In this document: positions 51,938 to 61,628 of the stretch, one piece after another
How the letters are laid out: each line of letters opens with the position of its first letter
Numbering within the stretch: the stretch's first letter is position 1
From: an uncultured Clostridia bacterium
Lineage (GTDB): Bacteria > Bacillota > Clostridia > TANB77 > CAG-508
Length of the DNA: 64,000 bases
Reading direction: 5' to 3'
NCBI GenBank assembly: GCA_947627595.1
Contig: CANQWQ010000001.1
Location: 62,001-126,000 of the forward strand
The notes under the pieces: generated by a model
What the model was told of the DNA's origin: nothing
Database searches by the model: none
Seen by the model: the letters and a program-made list of their open reading frames with translations, nothing else
Program-made: the position numbers and the translations under genes

Positions 51938-52798
51938 ATGAGGAAATTTCTGAGATTTCTCAAAAGGCACTTGGCGGCGATTTTCGTCGTTATTCTTGCC
52001 ATCGTGGCCATCGTGCTTCTGGTCACTGTTATCGGGGGTATCAAAAACGGTGGTAGCAAGGTAAACGGAACTCCTGGAATCGTCGTCTTCGATGGTAGCA
52101 AGATCGGCGTATTTGACACTGCTGACGAAGCGATGGCTAATCCCATCACTGACGTCAAAGCTGAGACCAAAAGTTTCAGTCTTAATGATGACAATAGCAG
52201 AGTCACCGCGGATTATCAGGGTTATCGTCTGGATGTCCCTTCTTCTGGAGGAAACTATCAGGTTGACCTGGCTGGTATTCCTGATCAGGGTATCGTCGTA
52301 ATTAAAGCAGAAGTTGGCGGCGACGGAAGTTTGTTTGGCCAGGCGGTCGGCGTTGAAGTTGAAACTCATTATTTTGCCGTTCAGGTGAAAAATGAGGGCA
52401 CCAATGATGTTCAAGCCAGCACGACTGTCATTCCTAACGGAACTATCTGGTTCGGAGAGGATAAGTACCAGACCTACAGCTCTGAAGAAGAAGCTCAGGC
52501 TGCTGTTGCTGCGTCCCCTCTTGTTATTCCTACCGAAATGGCCAAAAACCTTGTGTTGAAAGCCGAGCCCGCAAATGAGAAGACTGCACGTATCTACGTA
52601 AAAGTCTGCATGGTAGACGATTATGGAGATCCCGGAATGTCCGTACTTCTTTGCGAGGAAAATGGCTGGACTAACACGCTGGATGTCAGCCAATACGCCG
52701 GAAAGCAGATTACACTTTACCTGAAGGCCGAAAGTGGATCTGCGGTCGTAACGTCTTATAGTTACGTTTCCTTCATGGTGCCGGCTAATCAGTCTTAA
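51938..52798 (+). CDS. Cassette 3: membrane-anchored protein with a beta-rich ectodomain, GC-rich
   Basis: 286 residues from the ATG at 51938, preceded by GTGAGG; an upstream ATG (51857) lies within the leader hairpin and has no ribosome binding site. Cytoplasmic KFLRFLKRHL, one membrane helix (about 12-34), then a long extracytoplasmic part rich in Val, Gly, Asp and Thr, probably beta-sheet. No Cys pairs typical of the neighbours' surface proteins, no sorting motif. GC-rich codons, own promoter and terminator. It interrupts the usual acpP-rnc order. No family recognised. A long antisense frame is a shadow. Confidence 0.72.
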   Translation: MRKFLRFLKRHLAAIFVVILAIVAIVLLVTVIGGIKNGGSKVNGTPGIVVFDGSKIGVFDTADEAMANPITDVKAETKSFSLNDDNSRVTADYQGYRLDVPSSGGNYQVDLAGIPDQGIVVIKAEVGGDGSLFGQAVGVEVETHYFAVQVKNEGTNDVQASTTVIPNGTIWFGEDKYQTYSSEEEAQAAVAASPLVIPTEMAKNLVLKAEPANEKTARIYVKVCMVDDYGDPGMSVLLCEENGWTNTLDVSQYAGKQITLYLKAESGSAVVTSYSYVSFMVPANQS

Positions 52799-52811
52799 GA
52801 ATTCAACCCCT

Positions 52812-52838
52812 CCCCGCGTTTGCGCTGCAGCGCGGGGG
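52812..52838 (+). terminator. GC-rich terminator of cassette 3
   Basis: CCCCGCG pairs with CGCGGGG, extended outside by GAATTC/GAATTC; T run follows (TTCTTTTTTA). Confidence 0.85.
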
Positions 52839-52873
52839 AATTCTTTTTTATTTAAAAAAGCGCAAAATAAAAA

Positions 52874-52893
52874 AGCCATTTTAAACGGCTCTT
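52874..52893 (-). terminator. Terminator of acpP
   Basis: On the minus strand AGCCGTT and AAATGGCT pair (one G-U), followed by TTTTTTATTTT. Confidence 0.7.
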
Positions 52894-52912
52894 TTTATTT
52901 TTTATTTATATA

Positions 52913-53152
52913 TTAAACGTTTTCTTTAATGTAATCTACAACATCTCCAACTGTTACAACTTTTTCAGCATCTTCATCTGGTATTTCCATATCAAATTCT
53001 TCTTCTAAAGCCATAACTAATTCAACGATGTCTAGAGAATCAGCTCCTAAATCATCTATAAAAGATGCTTCTAAAGTAACAGCTGTATCAGCAACTCCTA
53101 ATTGATTTACGATGATTTTCTTTACTTTTTCGAAAACTTCTTCTGAACTCAT
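52913..53152 (-). CDS. acpP: Acyl carrier protein
   Basis: 79 residues, acidic, helical. [17 protein letters not shown] carries the 4'-phosphopantetheine attachment Ser39. Carrier of growing acyl chains in fatty acid synthesis. Start after AGGAGGTACATAAA. Follows plsX as usual; rnc, the expected next gene, lies beyond cassette 3. Confidence 0.96.
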   Translation of the reverse strand: MSSEEVFEKVKKIIVNQLGVADTAVTLEASFIDDLGADSLDIVELVMALEEEFDMEIPDEDAEKVVTVGDVVDYIKENV

Positions 53153-53278
53153 TTTATGTACCTCCTTATTTGTTATTTACATTTCAAATCTTTAATACCT
53201 ATATTATTTTTAATATATGTTTCAATAATTGTCAAGTGTTTTTAATAAAAATTATCATTTTATTAAAAAATTTACAAT

Positions 53279-54328
53279 TTAGACACTTTCATTTGATTCT
53301 TTTTCCTTTTGTTTTTCAACTTCTTCTATCATTTTGTTAACACTATTTCCTTTAACAAAATCTTCTGCTTGTTTTATAGTGTAATAAAATACTAAGTCAT
53401 CACTACTTCCGTGTGCTTTAATTACAGGTTTTTTAACTCCTAAAAATGGAGCTCCACCATAACTTTTATAATCTGCTTTTTTCTTAAAAGTGTTTATCGC
53501 TGGAAGTGATGGAACAGCAGCAATTGTAGTTAAAACATTTTTCATTAAACTATCCATCAATGATTTTTTAACAAATCTTCCAATTCCTTCAACAGATTTT
53601 AATAAAACATTTCCAGTAAAGCCGTCGCAAACTAAAGCGTCAACTTCGCCTAAGAAGCAATCTCTAGGTTCTACATTTCCAACGAAATTTATATTATATT
53701 CTTCTGATTTTTCTTTTAATAATTGATATGATTCTTTACATAAATCATTACCTTTTGTTTCTTCTGTTCCTATATTCAATAAGCCAATTCTAGGTTTTTC
53801 AATTCCAAAAGTATTTTTCAAATATATTGAAGCCATTTGTGCAAATTGTAAAAGATTTAGTGGCTTGCAATTTGTATTTGCTCCAGCATCTATAAGCAAT
53901 AATCCTTTAATTCCGTCACTTGGAAGCATCGCTGCAATAGCTGGCCTATCCATTCCTCTAATTCTACCAACAAGTAGAGTTGCACCTGTTAACAATGCTC
54001 CAGAATTTCCAGCAGAAATAAATACATCACCTTCGCCATCATTTAACATTTTAAAGCCAACAACCATTGAAGAATCTTTTTTATGTTTAATTGCAACAGT
54101 AGGTGTATCTTCCATCTCAATTTGTTCTTCGCAATGTCTTATTTTAACATTACTTGCAACTTCATTTATATTCTCTTTTCCATAAAATTCTTTTAATTTA
54201 GACTTAATAATTTTTTCATTTCCAATTAAAACAATTTCTCCGTCTATTTCTTTAGAAGCTCTAACAGCTCCTTTTATCGTAGCATCTGGTGCATTGTCTC
54301 CGCCCATAGCATCTAATAGTATAATCAA
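53279..54328 (-). CDS. plsX: Phosphate acyltransferase PlsX
   Basis: 349 residues from a TTG at 54328 (AGGAGG 8 bases upstream). LDAMGGDNAPDATIKGAV at the start and GFTGNVLLKSVEGIG are PlsX signatures. It makes acyl-phosphate from acyl-ACP for phospholipid synthesis; peripheral membrane. Usual partner of acpP. Confidence 0.94.
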   Translation of the reverse strand: MIILLDAMGGDNAPDATIKGAVRASKEIDGEIVLIGNEKIIKSKLKEFYGKENINEVASNVKIRHCEEQIEMEDTPTVAIKHKKDSSMVVGFKMLNDGEGDVFISAGNSGALLTGATLLVGRIRGMDRPAIAAMLPSDGIKGLLLIDAGANTNCKPLNLLQFAQMASIYLKNTFGIEKPRIGLLNIGTEETKGNDLCKESYQLLKEKSEEYNINFVGNVEPRDCFLGEVDALVCDGFTGNVLLKSVEGIGRFVKKSLMDSLMKNVLTTIAAVPSLPAINTFKKKADYKSYGGAPFLGVKKPVIKAHGSSDDLVFYYTIKQAEDFVKGNSVNKMIEEVEKQKEKESNESV

Positions 54329-54421
54329 ACTTTTTTCCTCCTAAACTAGTAATAAGAATTTTGTCTAATATATTTTATTTACTTTTTAATAAAAAATCAA
54401 TAGTTTTAAATAATTTTTGTC

Positions 54422-54995
54422 TTATTTCATATCAAATGGAGCAATCGTACTTTCATTTTTAACTCTTTTAACCATATTTCTAACAGTTCCGTCGTTTACC
54501 ATATTTTCTGGCTCTGTCCAATTTTGAATATCTCTAACAACAATTTGTTCTGTAACAATTCCAGCTGTTTCGCCAAAATATGTATCTGTAAATTTATAAA
54601 CAACTACTGCAAAAATTATTAATGCAAACACTAAAAATGTTCTTACAATTAAACCAAAACCAATACTAAAATTATCAGAGATTTGAATCCAATCATGCCT
54701 TTTTGTAGGTGGATCATCAGATTCTCTAAAAAACTGTTTTCTTCCTCTGTTTCTAATTGCTAGAAGTTCTCCTGGATTTATTTTAATTATATATGCCATT
54801 TGATATATATCTTCTAGTGATGGATATGATTTTTCATTTTCCCAAGATTTAATATCTTTCTCCATCTTTTTTATTAAATTATCATTTGTTTTATCTTTTG
54901 TCATTTCAAAAGCTAAATCATTTATAGTAAGTCCGGCTTCTTCACGGGCTTCTTTTATATATCTTCCGAAATGTCATAGAATATTTATTTTTCAT
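54422..54995 (-). CDS. Membrane-anchored XRE-like regulator, one +1 shift at CGG
   Basis: Joined product of 190 residues from the ATG at 54995 (AGAGGTACAT upstream). The first frame stops after CGG and a few codons; skipping one base gives a normal helix-turn-helix FGRYIKEAREEAGLTINDLAF (about residues 9-29), typical of XRE/RodZ-like N-termini. Then WENEKSYPSLEDIYQMAYII and INPGELLAIR complete the domain. A membrane helix follows (about 117-138) and an outside tail. Tandem with a related gene 9 bases upstream. Possible link between envelope and gene or cell-shape control; function unknown. Confidence 0.75.
54966..54968 (-). other. Zero-frame CGG at the regulator frameshift
   Basis: Codons read TTT CGG AAG; skipping C gives TTT GGA AGA TAT, restoring FGRYIKEAREEAGL, the expected start of an XRE helix-turn-helix. 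Confidence 0.75.
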
Positions 54996-55004
54996 ATGTA
55001 CCTC

Positions 55005-55460
55005 TTATATGAATCCTAAAAAGTGTGATATTTTTTTGAAAAAATTATAAAGCTCCCATTTACCTGGACCAATTTTAAATAATAATAGGAAAAGAATAAC
55101 TCCACCTATTGCTGGAAGATAAGTAAAAAAATCTTCTAAACTATCAAGTACAAATCTTTTAATATTATATTGCCAAGGCTTTAGCTCTTTTCTAGTGTAT
55201 TTTTCTTTTAAATTTTTTCTACTATTTTCTCTATAATAAAATATTTCATTTGGGTTTATTTCAATTATTTCAGCAAGCTTATAGATTTGATTTAAATCTG
55301 GAAATCCATTTCCTCTTTCCCAATATTTAATTAGTTTAGTTAGCTCTTTACAATCATTTGGATTCATCTTAAAAGCTAATTCTTCTTCTGTTAGATTTTT
55401 ATCAAGTCTAGCTTTTTTAATTACTTCACCAGATAATTTATTGTAATCTACCTCTTCCAT
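55005..55460 (-). CDS. Membrane-anchored XRE-like regulator
   Basis: 151 residues from the ATG at 55460 (GGGAG 6 bases upstream); a longer frame to 55472 lacks a site. Helix-turn-helix: VIKKARLDKNLTEEELAFKM, then IKYWERGNGFPDLNQIYKLA and INPNEIFYYRE; then a basic linker and one membrane helix (about 114-132). Paralog of the next gene (same domain order), read in one piece. Likely one operon. Confidence 0.78.
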   Translation of the reverse strand: MEEVDYNKLSGEVIKKARLDKNLTEEELAFKMNPNDCKELTKLIKYWERGNGFPDLNQIYKLAEIIEINPNEIFYYRENSRKNLKEKYTRKELKPWQYNIKRFVLDSLEDFFTYLPAIGGVILFLLLFKIGPGKWELYNFFKKISHFLGFI

Positions 55461-55528
55461 ATAATCTCCCAAAAAAACTATTCAAAAATATCATATTACA
55501 TAGAAAAACTAAAGTCAATAAAAAACAA

Positions 55529-55560
55529 AAAAGACTTTCAAATAAATTTGAAAGTCTTTT
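55529..55560 (-). terminator. Terminator of tuf
   Basis: AAAAGACTTTCAAAT pairs perfectly with ATTTGAAAGTCTTTT. Confidence 0.88.
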
Positions 55561-55589
55561 ATATGCTAGTTTAAAACTAAAATCAAAAA

Positions 55590-56792
55590 CTATTCTATAA
55601 CTTCAGAAACAACTCCTGATCCTACTGTTCTACCGCCTTCACGAATAGCGAATCTTAATCCTTTTTCGATAGCGATAGGAGTAATTAATTCGATAGTCAT
55701 TGATACGTTATCACCAGGCATTACCATTTCAGTTCCTGATGGTAATTCAATAACACCAGTAACGTCTGTAGTTCTGAAATAGAATTGTGGTCTATAACCA
55801 TTGAAGAATGGAGTATGACGTCCACCTTCTTCTTTAGTTAGAACGTAAACTTCTGATTTGAATTTTGTATGTGGATGGATTGTTCCAGGTTTTGCAACAA
55901 CTTGACCTCTTTCGATGTCTTTTCTGTCAATACCTCTTAATAGAACACCAATGTTATCACCAGCTTCAGCTTGGTCTAATAATTTTCTGAACATTTCAAC
56001 ACCAGTAACAACTGATTGTTTTCTTTCAGTAGATAAACCAACGATTTCAACTGCATCTGATAATTTAACAGTTCCTCTTTCTACTCTACCAGTAGCAACA
56101 GTACCACGACCTGTGATTGTGAATACGTCTTCAACTGGCATTAAGAATGGTTGGTCAGTTGGTCTTTCAGGTGTTGGGATATAGCTATCAACTGCATCCA
56201 TTAATTCTTTCATTGGAGCATATACTGGATCGTTAGGATCTGTAGATGTGCTCTCTAATACAGCTAATGATGAACCTTTAATAACTGGAATTTCATCTCC
56301 TGGGAAATCATAGCTATTTAAGATATCTCTAACTTCCATTTCAGAGATTTCGATTAATTCTGGATCATCAACCATATCGCATTTATTTAAGTAAACAACG
56401 ATGTATTTAACACCTACTTGTCTAGCTAATAAGATGTGCTCTCTTGTTTGAGGCATTGGTCCATCAGCTGCAGATACAACTAGGATAGCACCGTCCATTT
56501 GAGCAGCACCAGTGATCATGTTTTTAACATAATCAGCGTGTCCTGGACAGTCAACGTGTGCATAATGTCTTTTTTCTGTTTCATATTCAACGTGAGCAGT
56601 ATTAATTGTGATTCCTCTAGCTTTTTCTTCTGGAGCACCGTCGATTTGATCGTATGCTGTATATTGAGCTCTACCTAATAAACCTAAGTATTTAGTAATA
56701 GCTGCTGTTGTTGTAGTTTTACCATGGTCAACGTGGCCGATAGTACCAATGTTAACGTGTGGTTTTGTTCTTTCAAATTTTGCTTTTGCCAT
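55590..56792 (-). CDS. tuf: Elongation factor Tu
   Basis: 400 residues. G1 GHVDHGKTT (19-27), [12 protein letters not shown] (G3), NKCDM (G4); three-domain structure intact. Brings aminoacyl-tRNA to the ribosome. Last gene of the str operon; separated from fusA by 177 bases, where it may have its own promoter. No insertions. Confidence 0.98.
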   Translation of the reverse strand: MAKAKFERTKPHVNIGTIGHVDHGKTTTTAAITKYLGLLGRAQYTAYDQIDGAPEEKARGITINTAHVEYETEKRHYAHVDCPGHADYVKNMITGAAQMDGAILVVSAADGPMPQTREHILLARQVGVKYIVVYLNKCDMVDDPELIEISEMEVRDILNSYDFPGDEIPVIKGSSLAVLESTSTDPNDPVYAPMKELMDAVDSYIPTPERPTDQPFLMPVEDVFTITGRGTVATGRVERGTVKLSDAVEIVGLSTERKQSVVTGVEMFRKLLDQAEAGDNIGVLLRGIDRKDIERGQVVAKPGTIHPHTKFKSEVYVLTKEEGGRHTPFFNGYRPQFYFRTTDVTGVIELPSGTEMVMPGDNVSMTIELITPIAIEKGLRFAIREGGRTVGSGVVSEVIE

Positions 56793-56969
56793 TTGAAATT
56801 TCCTCCTTAATTTTTAAAATTTTCCTTTATTAAATAAAATTTAATGACAATATTATTTAGGGAAACACAAAATTTCCCATTTTTAGTACTTGCATTTTAT
56901 ACTATATTTTTTAAAAAAGCAAGTGTTTTTAAAAAATTACTCTGCTATCACCCACAGGGTGCGCTTCGC

Positions 56970-59060
56970 TTATTCATCCTTCTTCGCACGTGAAGCTACG
57001 ATAGTTTCAAATACTGATTTTGGAACTTCTTCATAATGAGATGGCTCCATAGAGTATGTTCCTCTACCTTGAGTTTTTGATCTTAAGTCTGTAGCATATC
57101 CAAACATTTCAGAAAGTGGAATAAATGCTCTGATTTCTTCTAATCCATCAACAGCTTCCATTCCTTCCATCTTTCCACGTCTAGAGTTAACATCACCAAT
57201 TACATCACCCATATATTCTTCTGGAACTGTAATTTCAACTTTCATGATAGGCTCTAATATAACTGATTTAGCTTGTTTACAACCTTCTTTGAAAGCCATA
57301 GATCCAGCAATATGGAATGCAGATTCTGATGAGTCAACCTCGTGATAAGATCCATCAACTAAGCTAGCTTTGAAGTCTATAACTGGGTAACCAGCAAGAA
57401 CACCGCTTTCAGCAGCTTCTCTGATACCTTCTTCAACTGGTTTGATATATTCTTTTGGAACAACACCACCAACGATTTTGCTCTCAAATTGAATTCCTGA
57501 ACCTGGCTCTAATGGTTCCATTTCTAGCCAAACATGACCATATTGTCCACGTCCACCAGATTGACGAATAAATTTTCCTTCAACTTTAACTTTATTTCTA
57601 ATTGTTTCTTTGTAAGCAACTTGTGGTTTACCTACATTACATTCAACTTTAAATTCTCTCTTTAATCTATCAACTATAATGTCTAAGTGTAACTCACCCA
57701 TACCAGCGATGATAGTTTGACCAGTTTCATGATTTGTATATGTTTTGAAAGTTGGATCTTCTTCAGCAAGTTTTGCTAAAGCAATACCCATTTTCTCTTG
57801 AGCTGCTTTATCTTTTGGCTCAATTGCGATATCAATAACTGGCTCTGGGAATTCCATTGATTCAAGAATAACTGGATGATCTGGATCACAAATTGTATCA
57901 CCAGTTCCAACTTCTTTTAAACCAACTGCAGCTGCGATATCACCAGAATATACTTTTTCAATATCTTCTCTGTGATTTGAGTGCATTTGAAGGATTCTTC
58001 CGATTCTTTCTTTTTTATCTTTGGTAGCATTTAATACAGTTGAACCTGAATCTAATGTACCTGAATAAACTCTAAAGAAACATAATTTTCCAACAAATGG
58101 GTCTGTAGCAATTTTGAATGCTAAAGCTGAGAATGGCTCTGAATCAGATGGTTTTCTATCTGTTTCATTTCCGTCTAAATCAACACCTTTAATAGCATCA
58201 ATATCTACTGGTGATGGCATATAATCAACTATAGCGTCAAGTAATTCTTGAACACCTCTGTTTTTATAAGAAGATCCACATGTAACAGGAACTACTTTAT
58301 TGTTAATTGTTCCAATACGTAAACCTTTCTTAATTTCTTCAGCAGTTAATTGTTCACCATCTAAGTATTTCATCATTAATTCTTCATCTTGTTCACAAGC
58401 AGCTTCAACCATTTTATCATGGAATTCTTGAGCTTGTGCTTTAAGATCTTCAGGAATTTCAGTCTCTTCGATTTCTTTTCCTAAATCATCTTTATGGATG
58501 AAAGCTTTCATTTTGATTAAATCAACAATTCCTTTGAAATTGTCTTCAGCTCCAATTGGTAATTGAACTGGAACTGCATTTGCATGTAATCTATTTTTTA
58601 ATTGGTCAACACAAAGCATAAAGTTTGCGCCAACTATATCCATTTTATTAACATATACCATTCTTGGTACACTATATTTATCTGCTTGTCTCCAAACAGT
58701 TTCTGTTTGTGGTTGAACTCCACCTTTAGCAGCTAAAACTGTAACTGCACCATCAAGAACTTTTAAAGATCTTTGAACCTCAACTGTAAAGTCAACGTGT
58801 CCTGGAGTATCAATAATATTAATTCTGTTATTGTTCCAGAAACATGTTGTGGCAGCAGAAGTAATTGTAATACCTCTTTCTTGTTCTTGAACCATCCAGT
58901 CCATAGTAGCAGCACCATCGTGAACTTCACCGATTTTATGATTTTTTCCTGTATAGAATAATATTCTCTCAGTTGTTGTAGTTTTACCTGCATCAATGTG
59001 AGCCATAATTCCTATATTTCTTGTTCTCTCTAATGGATAAGCACGTTTGCTATCTGCCAT
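56970..59060 (-). CDS. fusA: Elongation factor G
   Basis: 696 residues. GTPase motif [25 protein letters not shown]; later domains complete. Catalyses translocation. Start after GGAGGAGAAAAAA. The 3' flank carries a short GC-rich CACCC/GGGTG palindrome. Confidence 0.98.
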   Translation of the reverse strand: MADSKRAYPLERTRNIGIMAHIDAGKTTTTERILFYTGKNHKIGEVHDGAATMDWMVQEQERGITITSAATTCFWNNNRINIIDTPGHVDFTVEVQRSLKVLDGAVTVLAAKGGVQPQTETVWRQADKYSVPRMVYVNKMDIVGANFMLCVDQLKNRLHANAVPVQLPIGAEDNFKGIVDLIKMKAFIHKDDLGKEIEETEIPEDLKAQAQEFHDKMVEAACEQDEELMMKYLDGEQLTAEEIKKGLRIGTINNKVVPVTCGSSYKNRGVQELLDAIVDYMPSPVDIDAIKGVDLDGNETDRKPSDSEPFSALAFKIATDPFVGKLCFFRVYSGTLDSGSTVLNATKDKKERIGRILQMHSNHREDIEKVYSGDIAAAVGLKEVGTGDTICDPDHPVILESMEFPEPVIDIAIEPKDKAAQEKMGIALAKLAEEDPTFKTYTNHETGQTIIAGMGELHLDIIVDRLKREFKVECNVGKPQVAYKETIRNKVKVEGKFIRQSGGRGQYGHVWLEMEPLEPGSGIQFESKIVGGVVPKEYIKPVEEGIREAAESGVLAGYPVIDFKASLVDGSYHEVDSSESAFHIAGSMAFKEGCKQAKSVILEPIMKVEITVPEEYMGDVIGDVNSRRGKMEGMEAVDGLEEIRAFIPLSEMFGYATDLRSKTQGRGTYSMEPSHYEEVPKSVFETIVASRAKKDE

Positions 59061-59089
59061 TTTTTTCTCCTCCTAATATATTCTAAACA

Positions 59090-59560
59090 CTAAAACTTGT
59101 AATGTGCAAAAGCTTTATTAGCCTCAGCCATTTTATGTGTATCTTCTTTCTTCTTAAATGCTCCGCCGTTATTAGCTACTGCATCAAGAATTTCACCAGC
59201 TAGTTTTTCAGCCATTGTTTTTTCATGTCTTTTTCTAGCGTATGTTACTAACCATCTTAAACCTAGAGTTTGACGTCTTTCAGGTCTAATCTCTAATGGA
59301 ACTTGGTATGTAGCACCACCAACACGTCTAGCTTTAACTTCTAGGACTGGCATAACATTTTCTAAAGCTGCTTCAAATACTTCTAATGGGTCTTTATTTT
59401 CTTTTTCTTTAATAATATCAAAAGCACCATAAACTATTGATTGAGCAACTGTCTTTTTACCATCTAACATTATATTGTTAACAAGTTTTGTAACAACTTT
59501 GCTGTTATATAAAGGATCAGGTAAAACTTCTCTTTTAGCTATATTACCTCTTCTTGGCAC
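59090..59560 (-). CDS. rpsG: 30S ribosomal protein S7
   Basis: 156 residues, normal length: [20 protein letters not shown], then [20 protein letters not shown], typical of S7. Head of the small subunit, 16S rRNA binding. Between rpsL and fusA as in the str operon. Confidence 0.97.
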   Translation of the reverse strand: MPRRGNIAKREVLPDPLYNSKVVTKLVNNIMLDGKKTVAQSIVYGAFDIIKEKENKDPLEVFEAALENVMPVLEVKARRVGGATYQVPLEIRPERRQTLGLRWLVTYARKRHEKTMAEKLAGEILDAVANNGGAFKKKEDTHKMAEANKAFAHYKF

Positions 59561-59746
59561 TATTCTTCACTCCTTTTCTAAATATTGTTTAATTTTTAAA
59601 GTAATAAGTATTAAAAAATACTTAAAAGTTACTCTGGAAAGACTATTTCACTTTCCCGCATAGTGACATTAAAATCTATATAAAATTCAATAACTTGAAC
59701 ATAATTTCTCTATCACTATCTTAATTTTAAATTTGCTAATTAGCTA

Positions 59747-60160
59747 TTATTTCTTAGCTCTTTTAGCACCGTATTTAGATCTAGCTTGATTTCTATCTTT
59801 AACACCAGCAGTATCTAAAGTACCTCTAATAATGTGGTATCTAACACCAGGTAGGTCTTTTACTCTTCCACCTCTGATTAAAACAACACTGTGCTCTTGT
59901 AAGCTGTGTCCTTCACCAGGAATGTAAGTAGTAACTTCATAACCATTTGAAAGTTTAACCCTAGCAACTTTTCTTAAAGCTGAGTTAGGCTTCTTAGGTG
60001 TTACAGTTTTAACTACAGTACATACACCTCTTTTTTGTGGTGCTCTATTATTAGTTTGAACTTTCTTTCTAGAGTTGTAACCTTTTTGTAGAGCTGGAGA
60101 TGTAGACTTTTTAGTTGAACTTTTTCTACCTTTTCTAACTAATTGATTAATTGTAGGCAT
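59747..60160 (-). CDS. rpsL: 30S ribosomal protein S12
   Basis: 137 residues from the ATG at 60160 (GGGAGGT upstream); a longer frame to 60265 is excluded. [35 protein letters not shown] and the conserved loop [19 protein letters not shown] are present; K in TPKKPNS is the streptomycin-site Lys. First gene of the str operon, behind the promoter at 60237-60265. Confidence 0.97.
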   Translation of the reverse strand: MPTINQLVRKGRKSSTKKSTSPALQKGYNSRKKVQTNNRAPQKRGVCTVVKTVTPKKPNSALRKVARVKLSNGYEVTTYIPGEGHSLQEHSVVLIRGGRVKDLPGVRYHIIRGTLDTAGVKDRNQARSKYGAKRAKK

Positions 60161-60192
60161 CCTTTTTATTTCACCTCCCGTAAATAAAATAA

Positions 60193-60231
60193 CCGTTATA
60201 CAGCATAATATTCCAATTTGCCATATAACGG
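60193..60231 (-). promoter_or_regulatory. Hairpin in the rpsL leader
   Basis: CCGTTATA (60193-60200) and TATAACGG (60224-60231) form an 8-bp stem just downstream of the str promoter. It may be a leader structure; no homology to a known S7/S12 autoregulatory site was judged. Confidence 0.5.
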
Positions 60232-60236
60232 ATAAT

Positions 60237-60265
60237 ATTTTATCATTATTTTTACATAAAGTCAA
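60237..60265 (-). promoter_or_regulatory. Sigma-A-type promoter of the str operon
   Basis: On the minus strand TTGACT (60265-60260), 17-base spacer, TAAAAT (60242-60237), beginning just after the trmFO stop. Confidence 0.75.
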
Positions 60266-60272
60266 CTCTTTT

Positions 60273-61628
60273 TTATAAGTTTCCGTAAGGAATTTTTAAA
60301 TTTTCTAAACTTCTTTTTGCCAATAAATTATATCTTTCTTTTTTATCTTTTATCTTTTCTGGAAGTTCTGGCAAAATGCCGAAATTTGCGTTCATTGGCT
60401 GAAAATTGTCGTGTTCATTAGAAATATATTTTGAAAGTGCACCAATAACAGTTTTATCATCAAAAACTATTTTTTCTTTTTTATTAAATTGGTTGCAAGC
60501 ATTTATTCCCGCAACAAATCCAGAGCTTATTGATTCAACATATCCCTCAACACCTGTTATTTGTCCAGCAAAATAAATTCTTTTATCTTCTTTCAAACTA
60601 TATGTATCATCTAGTAATTTTGTAGAATTAATATAAGTGTTTCTATGCATTACACCATATTTAACAAATTCACCATTTTCTAGACCTGGTATCATTGAGA
60701 AAACTCTTTTTTGTTCCCCATATTTTAAATTTGTTTGAAAACCTACTAAATTATATAGGCTTCCTTCTTCGTTATCTTGTCTTAATTGAACTATTGCGTA
60801 AGGTCTTCTACCTGTTCTTTTATCTGTAAAGCCAACAGGTTTTAATGGTCCAAATCTTAATGTATCTTTTCCTCTTTTAGCCATAATCTCAAGTGGCATA
60901 CATCCTTCAAATATTTCACTTTTTTCGAAATCATGAAGAACTACGGTTTCAGCATTTATAAGCTCATCTACAAATCTTTCATATTCCTCTTTATTCATTG
61001 GAAGATTTATATAGCTCTCTTCTTGAGTCTTAATTCTTTCTAACCAATCTTCATAAGGTTCATCAAGCCCACGTTCTTCATCATATCTATTTCCATAAAA
61101 AGCTATATCCATATCAATAGAATCTTTTTCAATAATTGGTGCTGCAGCATCATAAAAATATAACTGTTTTTCACCAATTTTATCTAAAATTTCTTTTGAA
61201 AAATCTTCTGAAGTTAATGGTCCTGTAGCTATTATAACTATTCCCTCTTCTGGAATTTTAGTAACTTCATCATGAATTACTTCTATGTTTTCATTTTCTT
61301 TAATTAATTTTGTAACTCTTTCTGAAAAATTATCTCTATCGACTGCTAAAGCTTGTCCTGCTGGAACTTTAGTAGAATCTGCAACTTCTATAAGATAACT
61401 TCCTAAAGTTCTTAATTCTTCTTTTAGCAAGCCACATGCGTTTGTTAAAAGATTTGATTTAAATGAGTTTGAACAAACTATTTCTGCAAAATTTTCATTT
61501 GAATGTGCTGGTGAAAATTTCACAGGTTTCATCTCATATAATTTTACTTTAATTCCTCTTTTAGCAATTTGGAGAGCCGCCTCACTTCCGGCAAGCCCTC
61601 CACCAATAACTGTAATATAATCTACCAT
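60273..61628 (-). CDS. trmFO: FAD/folate-dependent tRNA (uracil-54-C5)-methyltransferase
   Basis: 451 residues. FAD-binding [20 protein letters not shown] at the start, catalytic Cys in [11 protein letters not shown], and [19 protein letters not shown] typical of TrmFO. It makes ribothymidine at tRNA position 54. Start directly abuts the next upstream gene, whose stop codon is at 61629. Confidence 0.95.
   Translation of the reverse strand: MVDYITVIGGGLAGSEAALQIAKRGIKVKLYEMKPVKFSPAHSNENFAEIVCSNSFKSNLLTNACGLLKEELRTLGSYLIEVADSTKVPAGQALAVDRDNFSERVTKLIKENENIEVIHDEVTKIPEEGIVIIATGPLTSEDFSKEILDKIGEKQLYFYDAAAPIIEKDSIDMDIAFYGNRYDEERGLDEPYEDWLERIKTQEESYINLPMNKEEYERFVDELINAETVVLHDFEKSEIFEGCMPLEIMAKRGKDTLRFGPLKPVGFTDKRTGRRPYAIVQLRQDNEEGSLYNLVGFQTNLKYGEQKRVFSMIPGLENGEFVKYGVMHRNTYINSTKLLDDTYSLKEDKRIYFAGQITGVEGYVESISSGFVAGINACNQFNKKEKIVFDDKTVIGALSKYISNEHDNFQPMNANFGILPELPEKIKDKKERYNLLAKRSLENLKIPYGNL

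Noticed and set aside
51758..52879. A 373-residue minus-strand frame over cassette 3
   Set aside because: It lacks a ribosome binding site and known motifs, while the plus-strand frame has promoter, ribosome binding site, membrane helix and terminator.
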